From assembly GCA_009746045.1 (NCBI GenBank), contig RPFO01000613.1:100001-123668 (forward strand): DNA of 23,668 nucleotides, written 5' to 3'. Position numbers and translations under genes: made by a program. Under the pieces are notes generated by a model that was not told where the DNA came from, ran no database searches, and saw only the letters and a list, made by a program, of their open reading frames with translations. How positions within the stretch are numbered: the stretch's first letter is position 1; each line of letters opens with the position of its first letter. Of the stretch, positions 1 through 8,251 are shown piece after piece. This DNA comes from Mesostigma viride (taxonomy: Eukaryota > Streptophyta > Mesostigmatophyceae > Mesostigmatales > Mesostigmataceae).

Positions 1-1287
1 CAGTTCTTATCTACCTACAGTTGGGTAAGTTCCACTTGGGTAAGGATCACCCCCATCCACCAGCAATGGAATACGTTCTAGTTCCTACACATGTGTCAGA
101 TCTCGATCCCAACGGAGATCTTTGATGATTTAATTTCATCTTTTAAATATGCGATAAGCACCTTCCTGAGTGGCATGCATGCTCCTGTTTCTCCCCACGG
201 CCCTCGCGGCCCATTGCTAGCCAGGGTAGAAGTCCGCAGGTGGAAGTTATTGCGGCCGCTGAGGATAATAGCTGCTACACTACTGCCATCATTGTCTGCC
301 ATTACAGTAGAAGACAGCTCAGATGAGGATTATATCAAGGAGACAACCAGCTGGCACAGGCCAGAAATCGGGAGAATCCGGACCACATGCATGTGGTGAA
401 CTTGAGCCTGCCGTTATCTTGTCCACGTTTTCGAGTCGTTAATTCATCAGGATGATGAATATGAATGGAGATGGAAATGTGTAGCCTTGTGCATTGAAAC
501 TATGGCTGGCTTACATATATCTAGCGACTAGATGAATTAGACGGTGGGGCCGGAAATGTAGCTTGCTTGATCAGGCCGGGCGTGTGTTTCGAGCCTAACT
601 GGGACTGATCGAGGATTATATATCGATGTCAGCAGGGCCTATGTGCTTTATCTCCGGGATATGCACATGCTACATACACTCCCAACGGAGTTAAGTAATT
701 AATTAATCAACCACGTGCTCCCGTTAACGCTCCCACGTTAACATTAATTAACCACGTGCTCCCAATTGGGGAGTCACGGAGCACGGAAGTGCTTCTAATC
801 CCTTTGTGTGCACAACCTAGGAGAAAGGGCAGAGACCCCCAGTCTCCTTCAAAGGCATGCCACAGCTGCATTCGGGCGCGCTAGCTAAACGGACACGCTA
901 ACGATCCGGCAATCTGTGGGTGCAATAAGACCCATGTGAGCATGGCATAACAAGGAGCGTGGGTAAGTAATCTGATCGAAGCCAGGACGTAGCATGGCTG
1001 TACAAGGACTAAGCTAAGGCTATGGCATGTACGCAGTACAGAATGGCTGACGGCGGTATGGCTGACGGCGCAGGTTAGATCTTTTGCGTCTGAGCCCCAA
1101 ATTCGGTCAGACCACTTGCATTCGATGCGCTTTATATTCAGACGCACGCGCCAGTATAATCGGTTACGGCTGAAACACAGTATTGCCAAAGTTATCACGT
1201 GACAAGCAGCTATGACGACCCCCAAAGCAATTCGGGGGTTGGAAAAGGAGCTTACCGGATCCCAGCCTAACCTACTCGCCATCGTTC
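1..1287. other. No convincing gene
   Basis: This stretch has only short open frames without recognisable domains or coherent protein character. An open frame on the minus strand from 1573 to 881 overlaps the better plus-strand ORF beginning at 1288 and looks like a shadow. The sequence is mixed in composition, with AT-rich patches such as the TTAATTAA-type runs near 700-750. I see no RNA gene or inverted-repeat element here. Confidence 0.6.
702..763 (+). repeat. Direct repeat containing two CACGTG boxes
   Basis: A 21-bp block occurs twice, at 702-722 and 743-763, differing at one position (ATTAATC versus ATTAATT, then AACCACGTGCTCCC). Each copy contains the palindrome CACGTG, a G-box/E-box core. 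The 20 bp between them contains a further short GTTAAC-type palindrome. The block lies about 530 bp upstream of the ORF at 1288. A regulatory role is possible but unsupported by anything else. Confidence 0.5.
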
Positions 1288-1824
1288 TTGCCCAGCCGTC
1301 TGGGCTCGCCAACCCATCGCCAGCCAAACCCATCGCCAAGCGCCTCGCCTGATCGAGCCCAAGAAACCATATGCCACGACCACCACAAATGGAGCCTATT
1401 TTTGCCCGGCGACAGCAGGTTCTCCCTCCTCGAGTCGCAGAAACTGTCGCCGCAGGAAGTCGTCGAGGTCCTCCGGTTCCTCGCACAGGAACGGAAGCTC
1501 TTCGTGCCCCAGAAGGGGGGGGCGGCTGTCGACTACCGCGACACGTCCTGGCTCTACACTTATGAAGAACCACGCCAACGCCTGTTTATCGTGACCAGCT
1601 ACTACCAGCGCAGCCTCGGCGACATCAGCAGAGCGCTCAACGCCCCCGCCCCCGCACAGCCGGCAGCCCCTTCGGCTCCCTCCCTCTGCAAGGATGACAT
1701 CCGCGCAGTGCTGGAGGAGCACGTGACCTGGCCGCTGGCCGAGAAGCTGACATCGCTGAATACCACGCTCAACACGGTCGAGGCCTGGATCTCCAATGTG
1801 GAAACCCGGGTCGTCCACAATTAA
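1288..1824 (+). CDS. Hypothetical protein, possibly retroelement ORF1/gag-like fragment
   Basis: This is a 178-residue open frame. The first 30 or so residues are proline/serine-rich and may not be translated. The body, from about residue 35, looks like a real soluble protein: a segment with SPQEVVEVLRFLAQ, an aromatic block (DYRDTSWLYTYEEP), then an A/P-rich linker near residues 118-132. It ends in an amphipathic, probably coiled helix (residues 135-175, with AVLEEHVTWPLAEKLTSL). I do not recognise the family. The next coherent coding sequence lies in two other frames at 1947-2347. Together they look like one decayed or intron-containing gene. Helix-rich, A/P-rich proteins of this style are common as ORF1 or gag of retroelements, but no zinc knuckle or enzyme domain is visible. 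A 140-residue minus-strand frame over the same bases seems a shadow. Confidence 0.4.
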   Translation: MPSRLGSPTHRQPNPSPSASPDRAQETICHDHHKWSLFLPGDSRFSLLESQKLSPQEVVEVLRFLAQERKLFVPQKGGAAVDYRDTSWLYTYEEPRQRLFIVTSYYQRSLGDISRALNAPAPAQPAAPSAPSLCKDDIRAVLEEHVTWPLAEKLTSLNTTLNTVEAWISNVETRVVHN

Positions 1825-1946
1825 GCTACAATTACCCCACTGAGTTCACGGCGCTACACACCACGGCGCAGGCTTCGGAAACGCATGAGCACTGCACTTG
1901 TCTCTCGCCTGGGTTAACCACCAGGTGTAGGCCGGGCAAGTGCGGC

Positions 1947-2347
1947 GTGCTCATGAAGAAGCTTGAGGCCATCACCGCCCACACCGAGGCCCTGGCCACA
2001 CAGGTCCCCAAGATAGCGGAGCAGACGGCCACCATTGCATCCCAGCCAACCCGGCAGGATGCTGCATGCATGGTGACCTCCCGCCGCTCTCCTATGCGGA
2101 CCTGCTGCGGTCAGCGACCGCCTCAACCACCGACGCCATCGCCACGAAGCTCCAGTCGAGCTGGAGGACCAGTGACCGCCAGGCCCAGCAACGGGAGGTC
2201 ACCGACCGCGCTCGCCGCGATCGAGTGCCGGGTGGTCCTACGTCGCTTCCCCCGGCCAGAAGCCAGGTGAGACGTCAACCTCCCTTGCTGACGAGCTCAA
2301 GAACTAGCTTCTTACCCTCATGGCCGGGCCTGGTAGGTCGGAGGTAG
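1947..2347 (+). pseudogene. Frame-broken continuation of the 1288 ORF
   Basis: Two overlapping frames carry protein-like sequence that appears continuous in sense. The first (from 1947) gives a helical stretch with KKLEAITAHTEALATQ up to about 2070. The second (from 2066) continues with LPPLSYADLLRSATAST and a charged helix rich in R, Q and E before becoming low in character. Read together with 1288-1824, the coding sense moves through three frames in about 1 kb. That indicates either small introns or indel decay. The motif PxSYADxLR followed by a charged helix recalls N-terminal parts of non-LTR retroelement ORF1 proteins, but this is a resemblance only. The relic stops about 70 bp before the putative LTR start at 2418. 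Confidence 0.35.
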
Positions 2348-2417
2348 AAAGTTCTGCGTGGGTGCCACCGCCTTCCCCACTCACGGCCGGGACAAGGCGG
2401 CTCGATCCCCACCAGTC

Positions 2418-2992
2418 TGTTACGTCGCGTAACAATTCGTTGTAGTTACGGACGTAAATTAGGTCCTTTGCCTCGGTTGTCCCTAGGTTTACGTTTAGGC
2501 TCCTACCGGGACATTATTGTCCTCGTAACAGTACTGTGGTACATTGGGTGCCGTTGGGCGCCGCGCCGCGTACTTTACTAGTGGTCCTGATCCTGGGTAG
2601 AATGTAGTGGACCAGCGTGCATCAGTAGATTTAGTGGACCAGCGTGCACCTGTAGGCGAGGGCCATGTCGGCCCGAGCGTGTTGGACCGTTGGTGACCAT
2701 TTATGCGCGTTCTACCCCTTGTGTGTGCACTCGGCGTGTGTTAAGTGAATTAACACATTTAGGCTTGGGTCACGGCAGTGTAGTTGTGTTTCCTTCCTCT
2801 ATTCCTGGAGTAAACGGGTTTTGGTAAATGGTTGTATGGCGTATTATAGCAACACTTACGTTAATGCATTGAGATCAGCTCCGTCACGTTCGTCTTTCGC
2901 CAGAGGGTTAAGTAGAGGAGGCCTGACCAGTTTAGGTAGTATCAGGCCCATTAGAGGTAGAGGTGGAGGTAGATATCCGCGGCGTAACAATG
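2418..2992 (+). repeat. Candidate 5' LTR (boundaries tentative)
   Basis: The sequence TGTTACG-TCG-CGTAACA at 2418-2434 is a 7-bp inverted repeat with 3-bp spacer. It begins with TGTTACG, a common start for gypsy-type LTRs. GTAACA recurs at the end of 'CTCGTAACA' near 2529 and of 'GGCGTAACA' at 2992, either of which could be the LTR's 3' end. The latter is followed within a few bases by TGG, as a tRNA primer-binding site would be. I could not match it to a known tRNA 3' end, and no second LTR copy is in the window. The start is better supported than the end. Confidence 0.3.
2606..2648 (+). repeat. Two-copy 27-bp tandem repeat in retroelement leader
   Basis: The 16-bp block AGTGGACCAGCGTGCA occurs at 2606-2621 and 2633-2648. 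The second copy starts 27 bp after the first. It falls within the putative LTR or leader. Short tandem duplications are common in LTR promoter regions, but no function can be read from the sequence. Confidence 0.6.
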
Positions 2993-3195
2993 GTTCCGGA
3001 GGAACTTCAGTAGGTAGTGAACGAGACGACTATCCCTTGCCACATACACCTTTTCAAGACCCCTTCCGCGTCCAGGAACAAGAAGTCGACACTTCCTTGA
3101 TAGGTAATGGGCGGGTCGCCTTCAAGCTAGGAGCGTCGTGCTGCCCGTTTCGGGACACGCTTTACCTAGAAGCTAGACCTGCTCACAGCGGATAA
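2836..3195 (+). CDS. Possible small R/G/S-rich leader ORF
   Basis: An open frame starting at the ATG at 2836 encodes about 119 residues. It has an arginine/glycine/serine-rich middle (RPIRGRGGGRYPRRN, about residues 38-53) and then an acidic-aromatic stretch with PLPHTPFQDPFRVQEQEVD. Codon style (TAG- and TTA-rich context, CCT/ACT codons) resembles the neighbouring retroelement ORFs rather than the GC-rich flanks. The R/G-rich segment could bind RNA, as some Gag N-termini do, but there is no recognised domain. It overlaps the end of the tentative LTR. It may be noncoding leader. Confidence 0.25.
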   Translation: MAYYSNTYVNALRSAPSRSSFARGLSRGGLTSLGSIRPIRGRGGGRYPRRNNGSGGTSVGSERDDYPLPHTPFQDPFRVQEQEVDTSLIGNGRVAFKLGASCCPFRDTLYLEARPAHSG

Positions 3196-3511
3196 ATCCT
3201 TTCGTAGTTAGCCTGTCCTTCGCCTTGTTTTCCTGCTTACGGTTGTTTCCTGCCTTAGATCGGGGAGTATTACTGTTCGGAGACGATTAGCGTCGCGTAC
3301 CTACACCTTTTTCCTTGTGCTGCTGCTTTATTAGACGGCCGCACCCGCAGAGTTACGGGGCGCTGTGTTAGGACGAGCGCTGGGATATCCGGCCGCTGAC
3401 TTAGGACGAGAGCTGGAAACTCCCGCCCTCCTTCTTCTTTCGGTGATCCAGATCGTCAAGCTAAGTCGCCTACCCCTACCTCGTCTAGCTTGACATCACA
3501 AGACACGCCAG

Positions 3512-3979
3512 GTGAGTTATCATGAGTCAACGTCGTGTTTTTACTGCGCCTTCCCATTCATCTAGTGATAATAGTTTAGCTAAGTATTACGTAGTTATTA
3601 CCCCTCAATGGTCAGCCATTTTCCTCTCTTGGTCAGATGCTAGGAAGATAGTGCAAAACCGTACATATAATGTAATTAGGTATAAGAAATTTGTTACCTT
3701 CGAGGAAGCTCAACAATTCCTTATAGACCATAGCGTATCAGATCTAGGCCTACACGTACGTTCTACTCCTCATGGTCGCCCTCCTGTAGAAGCTCTAGAT
3801 TTTGCTACCCCTCCTTCGTCTCCCCCTAAGAGGGCTGCATCCTCATCTAGCTTAGATACTCCTCTCACCTTGGAATTCGGTTCCCTATCCATTACTGTTG
3901 TTAAAAAGGACTGATTTAAATTGTTCCTTTCTTTTAAGCCATTAAAATCTTTTCCTTTTCTTTCCTTGCCTTATATTAG
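3512..3979 (+). other. Candidate retained intron enclosing the viroplasmin-like ORF
   Basis: CCAG|GTGAGT at 3508-3517 is a near-consensus 5' splice donor. Downstream, a long pyrimidine run leads to TTATATTAG ending at 3979, and a second acceptor-like GCTTTCAG ends at 4008. Removing 3512-3979 would join the leader to the start of the gag region and excise the whole ORF at 3522-3914. An unspliced transcript would present that ORF first. This is read from splice consensus only. Confidence 0.35.
3522..3914 (+). CDS. Viroplasmin / RNase H1 N-terminal-like domain protein
   Basis: This 130-residue ORF starts with ATG. Residues about 20-68 match the pattern of the caulimovirus viroplasmin / RNase H1 N-terminal domain: AKYYVVITPQWSAIFLSW, then a basic stretch ending RYKKFVTFEEAQQFLIDHS. 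The family signature is Y-Y-V-V followed by G/x-I-x-x-S-W, then Y-K-x-F-x-T-x-E-E-A-x-x-F. In known proteins this small fold binds RNA or RNA/DNA hybrids. Here the glycine usually found before the Ile is replaced. The C-terminal half is S/P-rich (SSPPKRAASSSS) and likely disordered. The ORF precedes gag of the chromovirus, shares its codon style, and sits inside a candidate intron. As a separate ORF upstream of gag it is an uncommon arrangement for a Ty3 element. It might bind the element's RNA or hybrid during reverse transcription (inference). Confidence 0.65.
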   Translation: MSQRRVFTAPSHSSSDNSLAKYYVVITPQWSAIFLSWSDARKIVQNRTYNVIRYKKFVTFEEAQQFLIDHSVSDLGLHVRSTPHGRPPVEALDFATPPSSPPKRAASSSSLDTPLTLEFGSLSITVVKKD

Positions 3980-4046
3980 GCCTTGTCCTTTATCCTTGTT
4001 GCTTTCAGTTAGATTTTTGATCATTTACTTAAACAAAAATGGATCC

Positions 4047-4089
4047 ATGGGTGGTAACCTGTCGCCTATACCTACCAATACTCCTACTA

Positions 4090-4126
<37 letters not shown>

Positions 4127-4140
4127 CCATAACAACAATC
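4047..4140 (+). pseudogene. Probable Gag N-terminus, out of frame with the rest of gag
   Basis: An ATG at 4047 opens a frame reading MGGNLSPIPTNTPTM followed by an asparagine run from the (AAT)n microsatellite. Beyond about 4140 this frame loses coding character. From about 4142 the +2 frame carries gag-like sequence (GNRRDSLETVHHLTPQGN) that runs on into the main gag ORF. A one- or two-base indel next to the microsatellite would explain this. The alternative is that Gag starts at 4280 and the upstream sequence is not translated. Confidence 0.4.
4088..4138 (+). repeat. (AAT)n/(AAC)n microsatellite
   Basis: About eleven AAT units from 4090 grade into AAC-containing triplets to 4138. In the frame of the ATG at 4047 it encodes polyasparagine with one histidine. 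It sits at the gag frame break, where replication slippage or an adjacent indel is likely. Confidence 0.85.
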
Positions 4141-5626
4141 GGGTAACCGACGGGACTCACTTGAAACGGTACACCATCTCACTCCTCAAGGTAATCTTCG
4201 TGCCTCACCTCCTTCTCCGCTTGCTGATGGTCGCCGTCGTCCCTCACTTACCCCTCCTACCTATGAACAACGTCAACGTATGCAAGTCAGATTTAGTGAT
4301 GACCCTTCCCTTACCCTGAACCAGGCCCCTGCCCCTCCTGCAACCTTGGCTCAACCCTCCAGCAGGTCCTCACTAACTAACAATGTTTTTAGGCCTCCTT
4401 CCCACCCTGTTCCTTCCATGCCTGCTCTTAACACGGGTCGTGCCTCTGCCCCTGTCGGTCCTTCTGGGCGCCCTAGTGCAGTTCCCTTTTACCCACCTGC
4501 TTCCTGGTCCTACCCTGAGACGGCCTATGAGGCAGCCCAGGTCCCTACCCGTGTGGCTGATTTAGAAGTTAATAGTGATTTCAGCACCATGCCCTTAGAT
4601 GACAGAAATTATGATCATTTTGCCTATTCCTCTCTTCGTGAGCAATATACTGTCCCCTTCTCTTATGGGCACCAGCCTGAAACGGTGGCCCCGTCTAGAC
4701 CCCTACCCAAGACTTTTCCTCTTCCTTCCTTCTATCCCGCTTATGTAGCAGTGGAAGATAGTGGCCCTATGGGAAAAACTGACTCTTCTAATCCCCCTAA
4801 GCCCCCTGCTCTTCCCCTCTTTGCTAACCTTCCCAAGCTGGATGTCAAGTCTACCCCTCAACAGTTTTTCACCTTTATTATGTTGCTTACACAGAACACG
4901 GAGTCGTGGCAGAATCATAATAGATGGCGTCTTTCTGATGCTGTATTAGTTCCTCACTATCTCACAACCTGTATTACTCCTGAGCTTGCTAACCTCATTC
5001 AGTGTGAGTCTTTGGCCTCTCATGCCTACCCTAACTCTGTAGCAGAATTGTTTAAGCGTTTAGAGAACCATTTAGTCCCTCCTGATTCAGATTGGCAGGA
5101 TAGATTAGCCTTTGGTACCTTGCAGCAGGGTACTAAATCATTTAAGGAGTATATGAAAGAGTTTGATGCTCAGATGGTACGAATTAGGGATTTGTCGGGT
5201 GCAGAAGTACGTGCTCGCTTCCTCCAAGGCCTCAGTAGACCCTTATTACGTGAAGTCAAGCGCCAGTTCTCTGCCTACCGTTTTACTGATCTGCCCCTCA
5301 AGCATGTGCGCCAGCATCTCTTGCGTGTAGCAGATTTCTTCACCACCCCTTCTCTTCCTACCCGTTCCCGTATTAATAATATTATCCTTACCCCTGAGGA
5401 GGAGAACTCCTATGTAGAAGAATTAGATATCTGTGTTACTGACCTTTCAGCCCTTGATGTCTCTCATATCACATGCTATCATTGTAAGGAAGTAGGTCAT
5501 CTTAAACGTGAGTGCCCCAAGTTCCTTTCGGGTGCTCCCCCTCATCCCGACGCTCGCCCTCCTCGTACCCCTCAGCGTGCTCCTATTCGTCCTACTTCAG
5601 GACGCATTCCCTTCAGCTACCCCTAG
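4133..5626 (+). CDS. gag: Gag polyprotein with CCHC zinc knuckle
   Basis: The frame is open from 4133. The first ATG is at 4280, but coding-like residues precede it, so the real N-terminus probably lies in another frame at 4047. Numbered from 4280, the N-terminal 150 residues are P/S-rich. Residues about 165-365 are a retrotransposon Gag capsid-like helical region (SVAELFKRLENHLVPP, FGTLQQGTKSFKEYMKEFDAQM, RFLQGLSRPLLREVKRQ). A zinc knuckle C-Y-H-C-K-E-V-G-H-L-K-R-E-C (CX2CX4HX4C) starts at residue 399. Gag packages element RNA in cytoplasmic particles, with the knuckle binding nucleic acid. The ORF ends soon after in a basic P/R-rich tail. The 270 bp up to pol shift frame several times, so a Gag-Pol fusion cannot be read directly from this copy. 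Confidence 0.85.
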   Translation, partial: QQSGNRRDSLETVHHLTPQGNLRASPPSPLADGRRRPSLTPPTYEQRQRMQVRFSDDPSLTLNQAPAPPATLAQPSSRSSLTNNVFRPPSHPVPSMPALNTGRASAPVGPSGRPSAVPFYPPASWSYPETAYEAAQVPTRVADLEVNSDFSTMPLDDRNYDHFAYSSLREQYTVPFSYGHQPETVAPSRPLPKTFPLPSFYPAYVAVEDSGPMGKTDSSNPPKPPALPLFANLPKLDVKSTPQQFFTFIMLLTQNTESWQNHNRWRLSDAVLVPHYLTTCITPELANLIQCESLASHAYPNSVAELFKRLENHLVPPDSDWQDRLAFGTLQQGTKSFKEYMKEFDAQMVRIRDLSGAEVRARFLQGLSRPLLREVKRQFSAYRFTDLPLKHVRQHLLRVADFFTTPSLPTRSRINNIILTPEEENSYVEELDICVTDLSALDVSHITCYHCKEVGHLKRECPKFLSGAPPHPDARPPRTPQRAPIRPTSGRIPFSYP

Positions 5627-5857
5627 TAGGCTGAATGCTGTGCAGACAGGATCCCCAGGGTTCCCCTATGATAATCAGGCTCCCGCACCCTCTTCTCCCT
5701 CGTGACCCTCCAGCAGTGGCTTTTTCGCCAGGGTCTTCTTCGGGGTTAGTTCCTATGGATTTGGGGGGGGAGGGGGAACAGTAGGCCTGTCAGCCGGGGG
5801 TAACCTGGACAGGTCCTTAGATAGTACCCCAGATAAAATTTTTGCCTGCCTGTTTTT
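5627..5857 (+). other. Gag-pol junction with multiple frame changes
   Basis: Protein-like stretches continue after the gag stop but in changing frames: a third-frame segment to 5705 (RLNAVQTGSPGFPYDNQ), a first-frame segment to about 5770 (PPAVAFSPGSSSGLVPMDLGG), a third-frame segment to about 5850 (LSAGGNLDRSLDSTPDK), then the pol frame. The run TT-G8-A-G5-AACAG at 5761-5780 sits at one change. A pyrimidine-rich acceptor-like sequence ends in TAG at 5870. The region is either decayed by indels, spliced, or mis-assembled at homopolymers. Confidence 0.5.
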
Positions 5858-5896
5858 ATAACCTCTGTAGGAGCTGAATCTTCCCTACCACTACGT

Positions 5897-8251
5897 GTGC
5901 GTCCTCTTATGTTCTTGAATGGTGGTTTAACCGTCCCTCACACTGTTGTAGACCCCTTCTTGCATGCTGATGAACTCTTGAATGTCTCTGTGTTGGTAGA
6001 TAGCGGTGCGGCTAGCTCCTTTGTGAGCGAGGCCCTAGTTAGACGTTTAGGACTAGTCCCTACCCCTCACACCAAACCCGTTACTGTTCATTATGCTGAT
6101 GGTCGCACCAGTCATTCCCCGGGTACGGTGTCCCTTCCCATGGTTATACAAGGACGTACTGTCAACCTGACGGCCACTATAGGCCCTATCACTACCGCTG
6201 ATGTATTACTAGGATTAGATTGGCACCAGGATAATAAGATTACTATTAATTATGATACCATGGTCATTTGGTTTCCAGATAGCTCTTACTGGGTACCTGA
6301 ACGTCATTATAGATTGGAAAATTTATCCTTGGTAGATATTACTCCTCCTACACCTGTTGATCCTCCTGTAAGACCTATACCTGAAGTATTAATGTCAAAT
6401 GACGAATTACGTTCTGAATTAAAGCAAAATGGATACCTATTATGTATGTTCCTTCAGTTAGAAGTACAAGAGATACCTATCACTAATAATAGTGTGGATA
6501 TAGATGTAAATACAGTGGATACAATAGGAGTAGGATTTACTGAAAATGAAATAGTAAGATACATGGCTGTGATAGATTCCTCAAAAGTATTTGAAGAAAA
6601 GACTCCTTCTTATCCTCCTCCTCGTTCTGTTTTACACCGTGTAGTTATCAAGGACGGTGCAGTTCCTACGCACTCTCCGATGTATAGAATGGGCCCTACC
6701 GAGTTAAAGGAACTAAAACAGATTTTAGTGTCATTATTAGAAGCAGGATTGATAGAGCCTAGTAACTCCCCCTACTCAGCTGGTGTCCTGTTAGTTCCTA
6801 AGCCAAATGGCAAGTTTCGCCTAGTTACTGATTATAGGAAGTTGAATGATATTACTGTGAAATCTAAATACCCTCTACCTCGTATTGATGATATATTTAA
6901 TAAGGTTAAAGGTTCCACTTGTTTCACAGTACTGGATTGTGCGGATGGTTTTTGGCAGTTGCGGATAGCTCCTGAGGATTGCCATAAAACCGCCTTTGCT
7001 ACCCCTTTTGGTCATTACCAGTTTAGAGTAGCGGCTATGGGACTCTGTAACTCGCCTGCCTCTTTTCAAATGTTAATGAATGAAGTGCTTAGACCTGTTA
7101 TGGGAAATTCTCATCTTCCTCAGGTGTCCTCTGATCTAAAGGATCCTTCCTTCTCCTCTGTTTCTTTATCTGAGCATGACCGTTCTTGTGCTCAAGCTTA
7201 CTTAGATGATATTCTTATTTACTCTCCTGATTTTGAAACGCACCTACGTGATTTAAAGAAAGTATTAGAAATAATGGCTGAAAATTCTTTGTGGGCGCGC
7301 CGTGCTAAAGTGCGTTCGGGTAGGAGTGTCCCATTTTTAGGGCACGTTCTGTCAGATGCCGGGGTCGCTACCGACCCGGATAAAACTAAGTCAATTCAGG
7401 AATGGCCTACTCCTACCGACGTTAAAGGTGTACGTAGTTTCCTAGGAATTGCTTCTTACTATAGGCGTTTTATCCCGCGTTTCGCAACTATAGCAGCCCC
7501 TATTAATCATTTATTAAAGAAGGATATCCCCTTTGTTTGGAGTAGTGAGTGTCAGTCTGCTTTTCAGTGCCTAAAATCCCTACTCCTTTCCCCTCCTGTA
7601 CTCATCCTACCGGATACTACTAAACCCTTTGTTGTGGCTACAGATGCTAGTAAAGTAGCTATAGGTGGTGTCCTTCTCCAGGATCAGGGTCAGGGCTTAC
7701 AGCCAATTGAGTATATCTCTAGGACAATGCTCCCTGCGGAGCGTAACTATCCCGTCCACCAGCAGGAACTCTTAGCTGTGGTGTATTGTTGCCACGCGTG
7801 GCAGCACTTCCTTAAAGGTGCTCAATTTGATGTCTGCCTGAATGAACCCTGTGAGCTAGATCCTTATAGGTTAGTTATCCAAACGGATCATCGTCCCCTT
7901 ACCCATCTTCTCTCCCAACCCAACCTTACCCCTCGGCAAGCGCGCTGGATGGAATTTTTAGCACAGTTTTCCCCTTTTAAACTTCAGTATGTCAAGGGTG
8001 TAGATAACATAGTACCAGATGCACTCTCTCGTCGTGCAGACTATTCCTTCTTCGAGGACCTTGATGTTCTCAATACTACTCTAGTTCCTACTACTATGGG
8101 TGTAACCCCTTATGGTGAACTACCTGATGATGATTCCTATGCCTACCTCTTTCATACAGCTGTTCGCATGCCTGATCTCCTTTCTCACGTAGGACTCTCT
8201 CTCCCGTGTGAGGCCCTTCCGTGGCCTCGGTGGGGGGGAGGGGAAAAATAA
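5897..8251 (+). CDS. pol: Pol: aspartic protease, reverse transcriptase, RNase H
   Basis: The frame is open from 5837. The listed start is a GTG, the first ATG is at 5909, and translation probably comes by fusion to Gag. The protease has the retropepsin motif L-V-D-S-G-A-A (Asp about residue 35) and LLGLDW near residue 110. The RT spans about residues 245-550: TDYRKLND, FTVLDCADGFWQL, MGLCNSPASFQ and the active site YLDD (Tyr 435), then LGHVLS and the connection SYYRRFIPRFA. RNase H follows, with TDAS (Asp 583), QQELLAVVY, TDHRPL and PDALSRR (about 708). These copy element RNA to DNA in the particle. The RT carries about 30 extra residues, rich in Ser/Asp, between the SPASF block and YLDD. 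The ORF ends at TAA directly after a G7-A-G4 run, while integrase continues in the next frame. Confidence 0.92.
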   Translation: MRPLMFLNGGLTVPHTVVDPFLHADELLNVSVLVDSGAASSFVSEALVRRLGLVPTPHTKPVTVHYADGRTSHSPGTVSLPMVIQGRTVNLTATIGPITTADVLLGLDWHQDNKITINYDTMVIWFPDSSYWVPERHYRLENLSLVDITPPTPVDPPVRPIPEVLMSNDELRSELKQNGYLLCMFLQLEVQEIPITNNSVDIDVNTVDTIGVGFTENEIVRYMAVIDSSKVFEEKTPSYPPPRSVLHRVVIKDGAVPTHSPMYRMGPTELKELKQILVSLLEAGLIEPSNSPYSAGVLLVPKPNGKFRLVTDYRKLNDITVKSKYPLPRIDDIFNKVKGSTCFTVLDCADGFWQLRIAPEDCHKTAFATPFGHYQFRVAAMGLCNSPASFQMLMNEVLRPVMGNSHLPQVSSDLKDPSFSSVSLSEHDRSCAQAYLDDILIYSPDFETHLRDLKKVLEIMAENSLWARRAKVRSGRSVPFLGHVLSDAGVATDPDKTKSIQEWPTPTDVKGVRSFLGIASYYRRFIPRFATIAAPINHLLKKDIPFVWSSECQSAFQCLKSLLLSPPVLILPDTTKPFVVATDASKVAIGGVLLQDQGQGLQPIEYISRTMLPAERNYPVHQQELLAVVYCCHAWQHFLKGAQFDVCLNEPCELDPYRLVIQTDHRPLTHLLSQPNLTPRQARWMEFLAQFSPFKLQYVKGVDNIVPDALSRRADYSFFEDLDVLNTTLVPTTMGVTPYGELPDDDSYAYLFHTAVRMPDLLSHVGLSLPCEALPWPRWGGGEK

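Noticed and set aside
91-399. Short overlapping ORFs on both strands near the window start
   Set aside because: Both are about 70-100 codons, overlap each other, and show no domain, repeat or context support.
881-1573. Minus-strand 230-codon ORF
   Set aside because: It overlaps the more protein-like plus-strand ORF at 1288, is R/P-rich in the overlap and lacks recognisable features beyond it.
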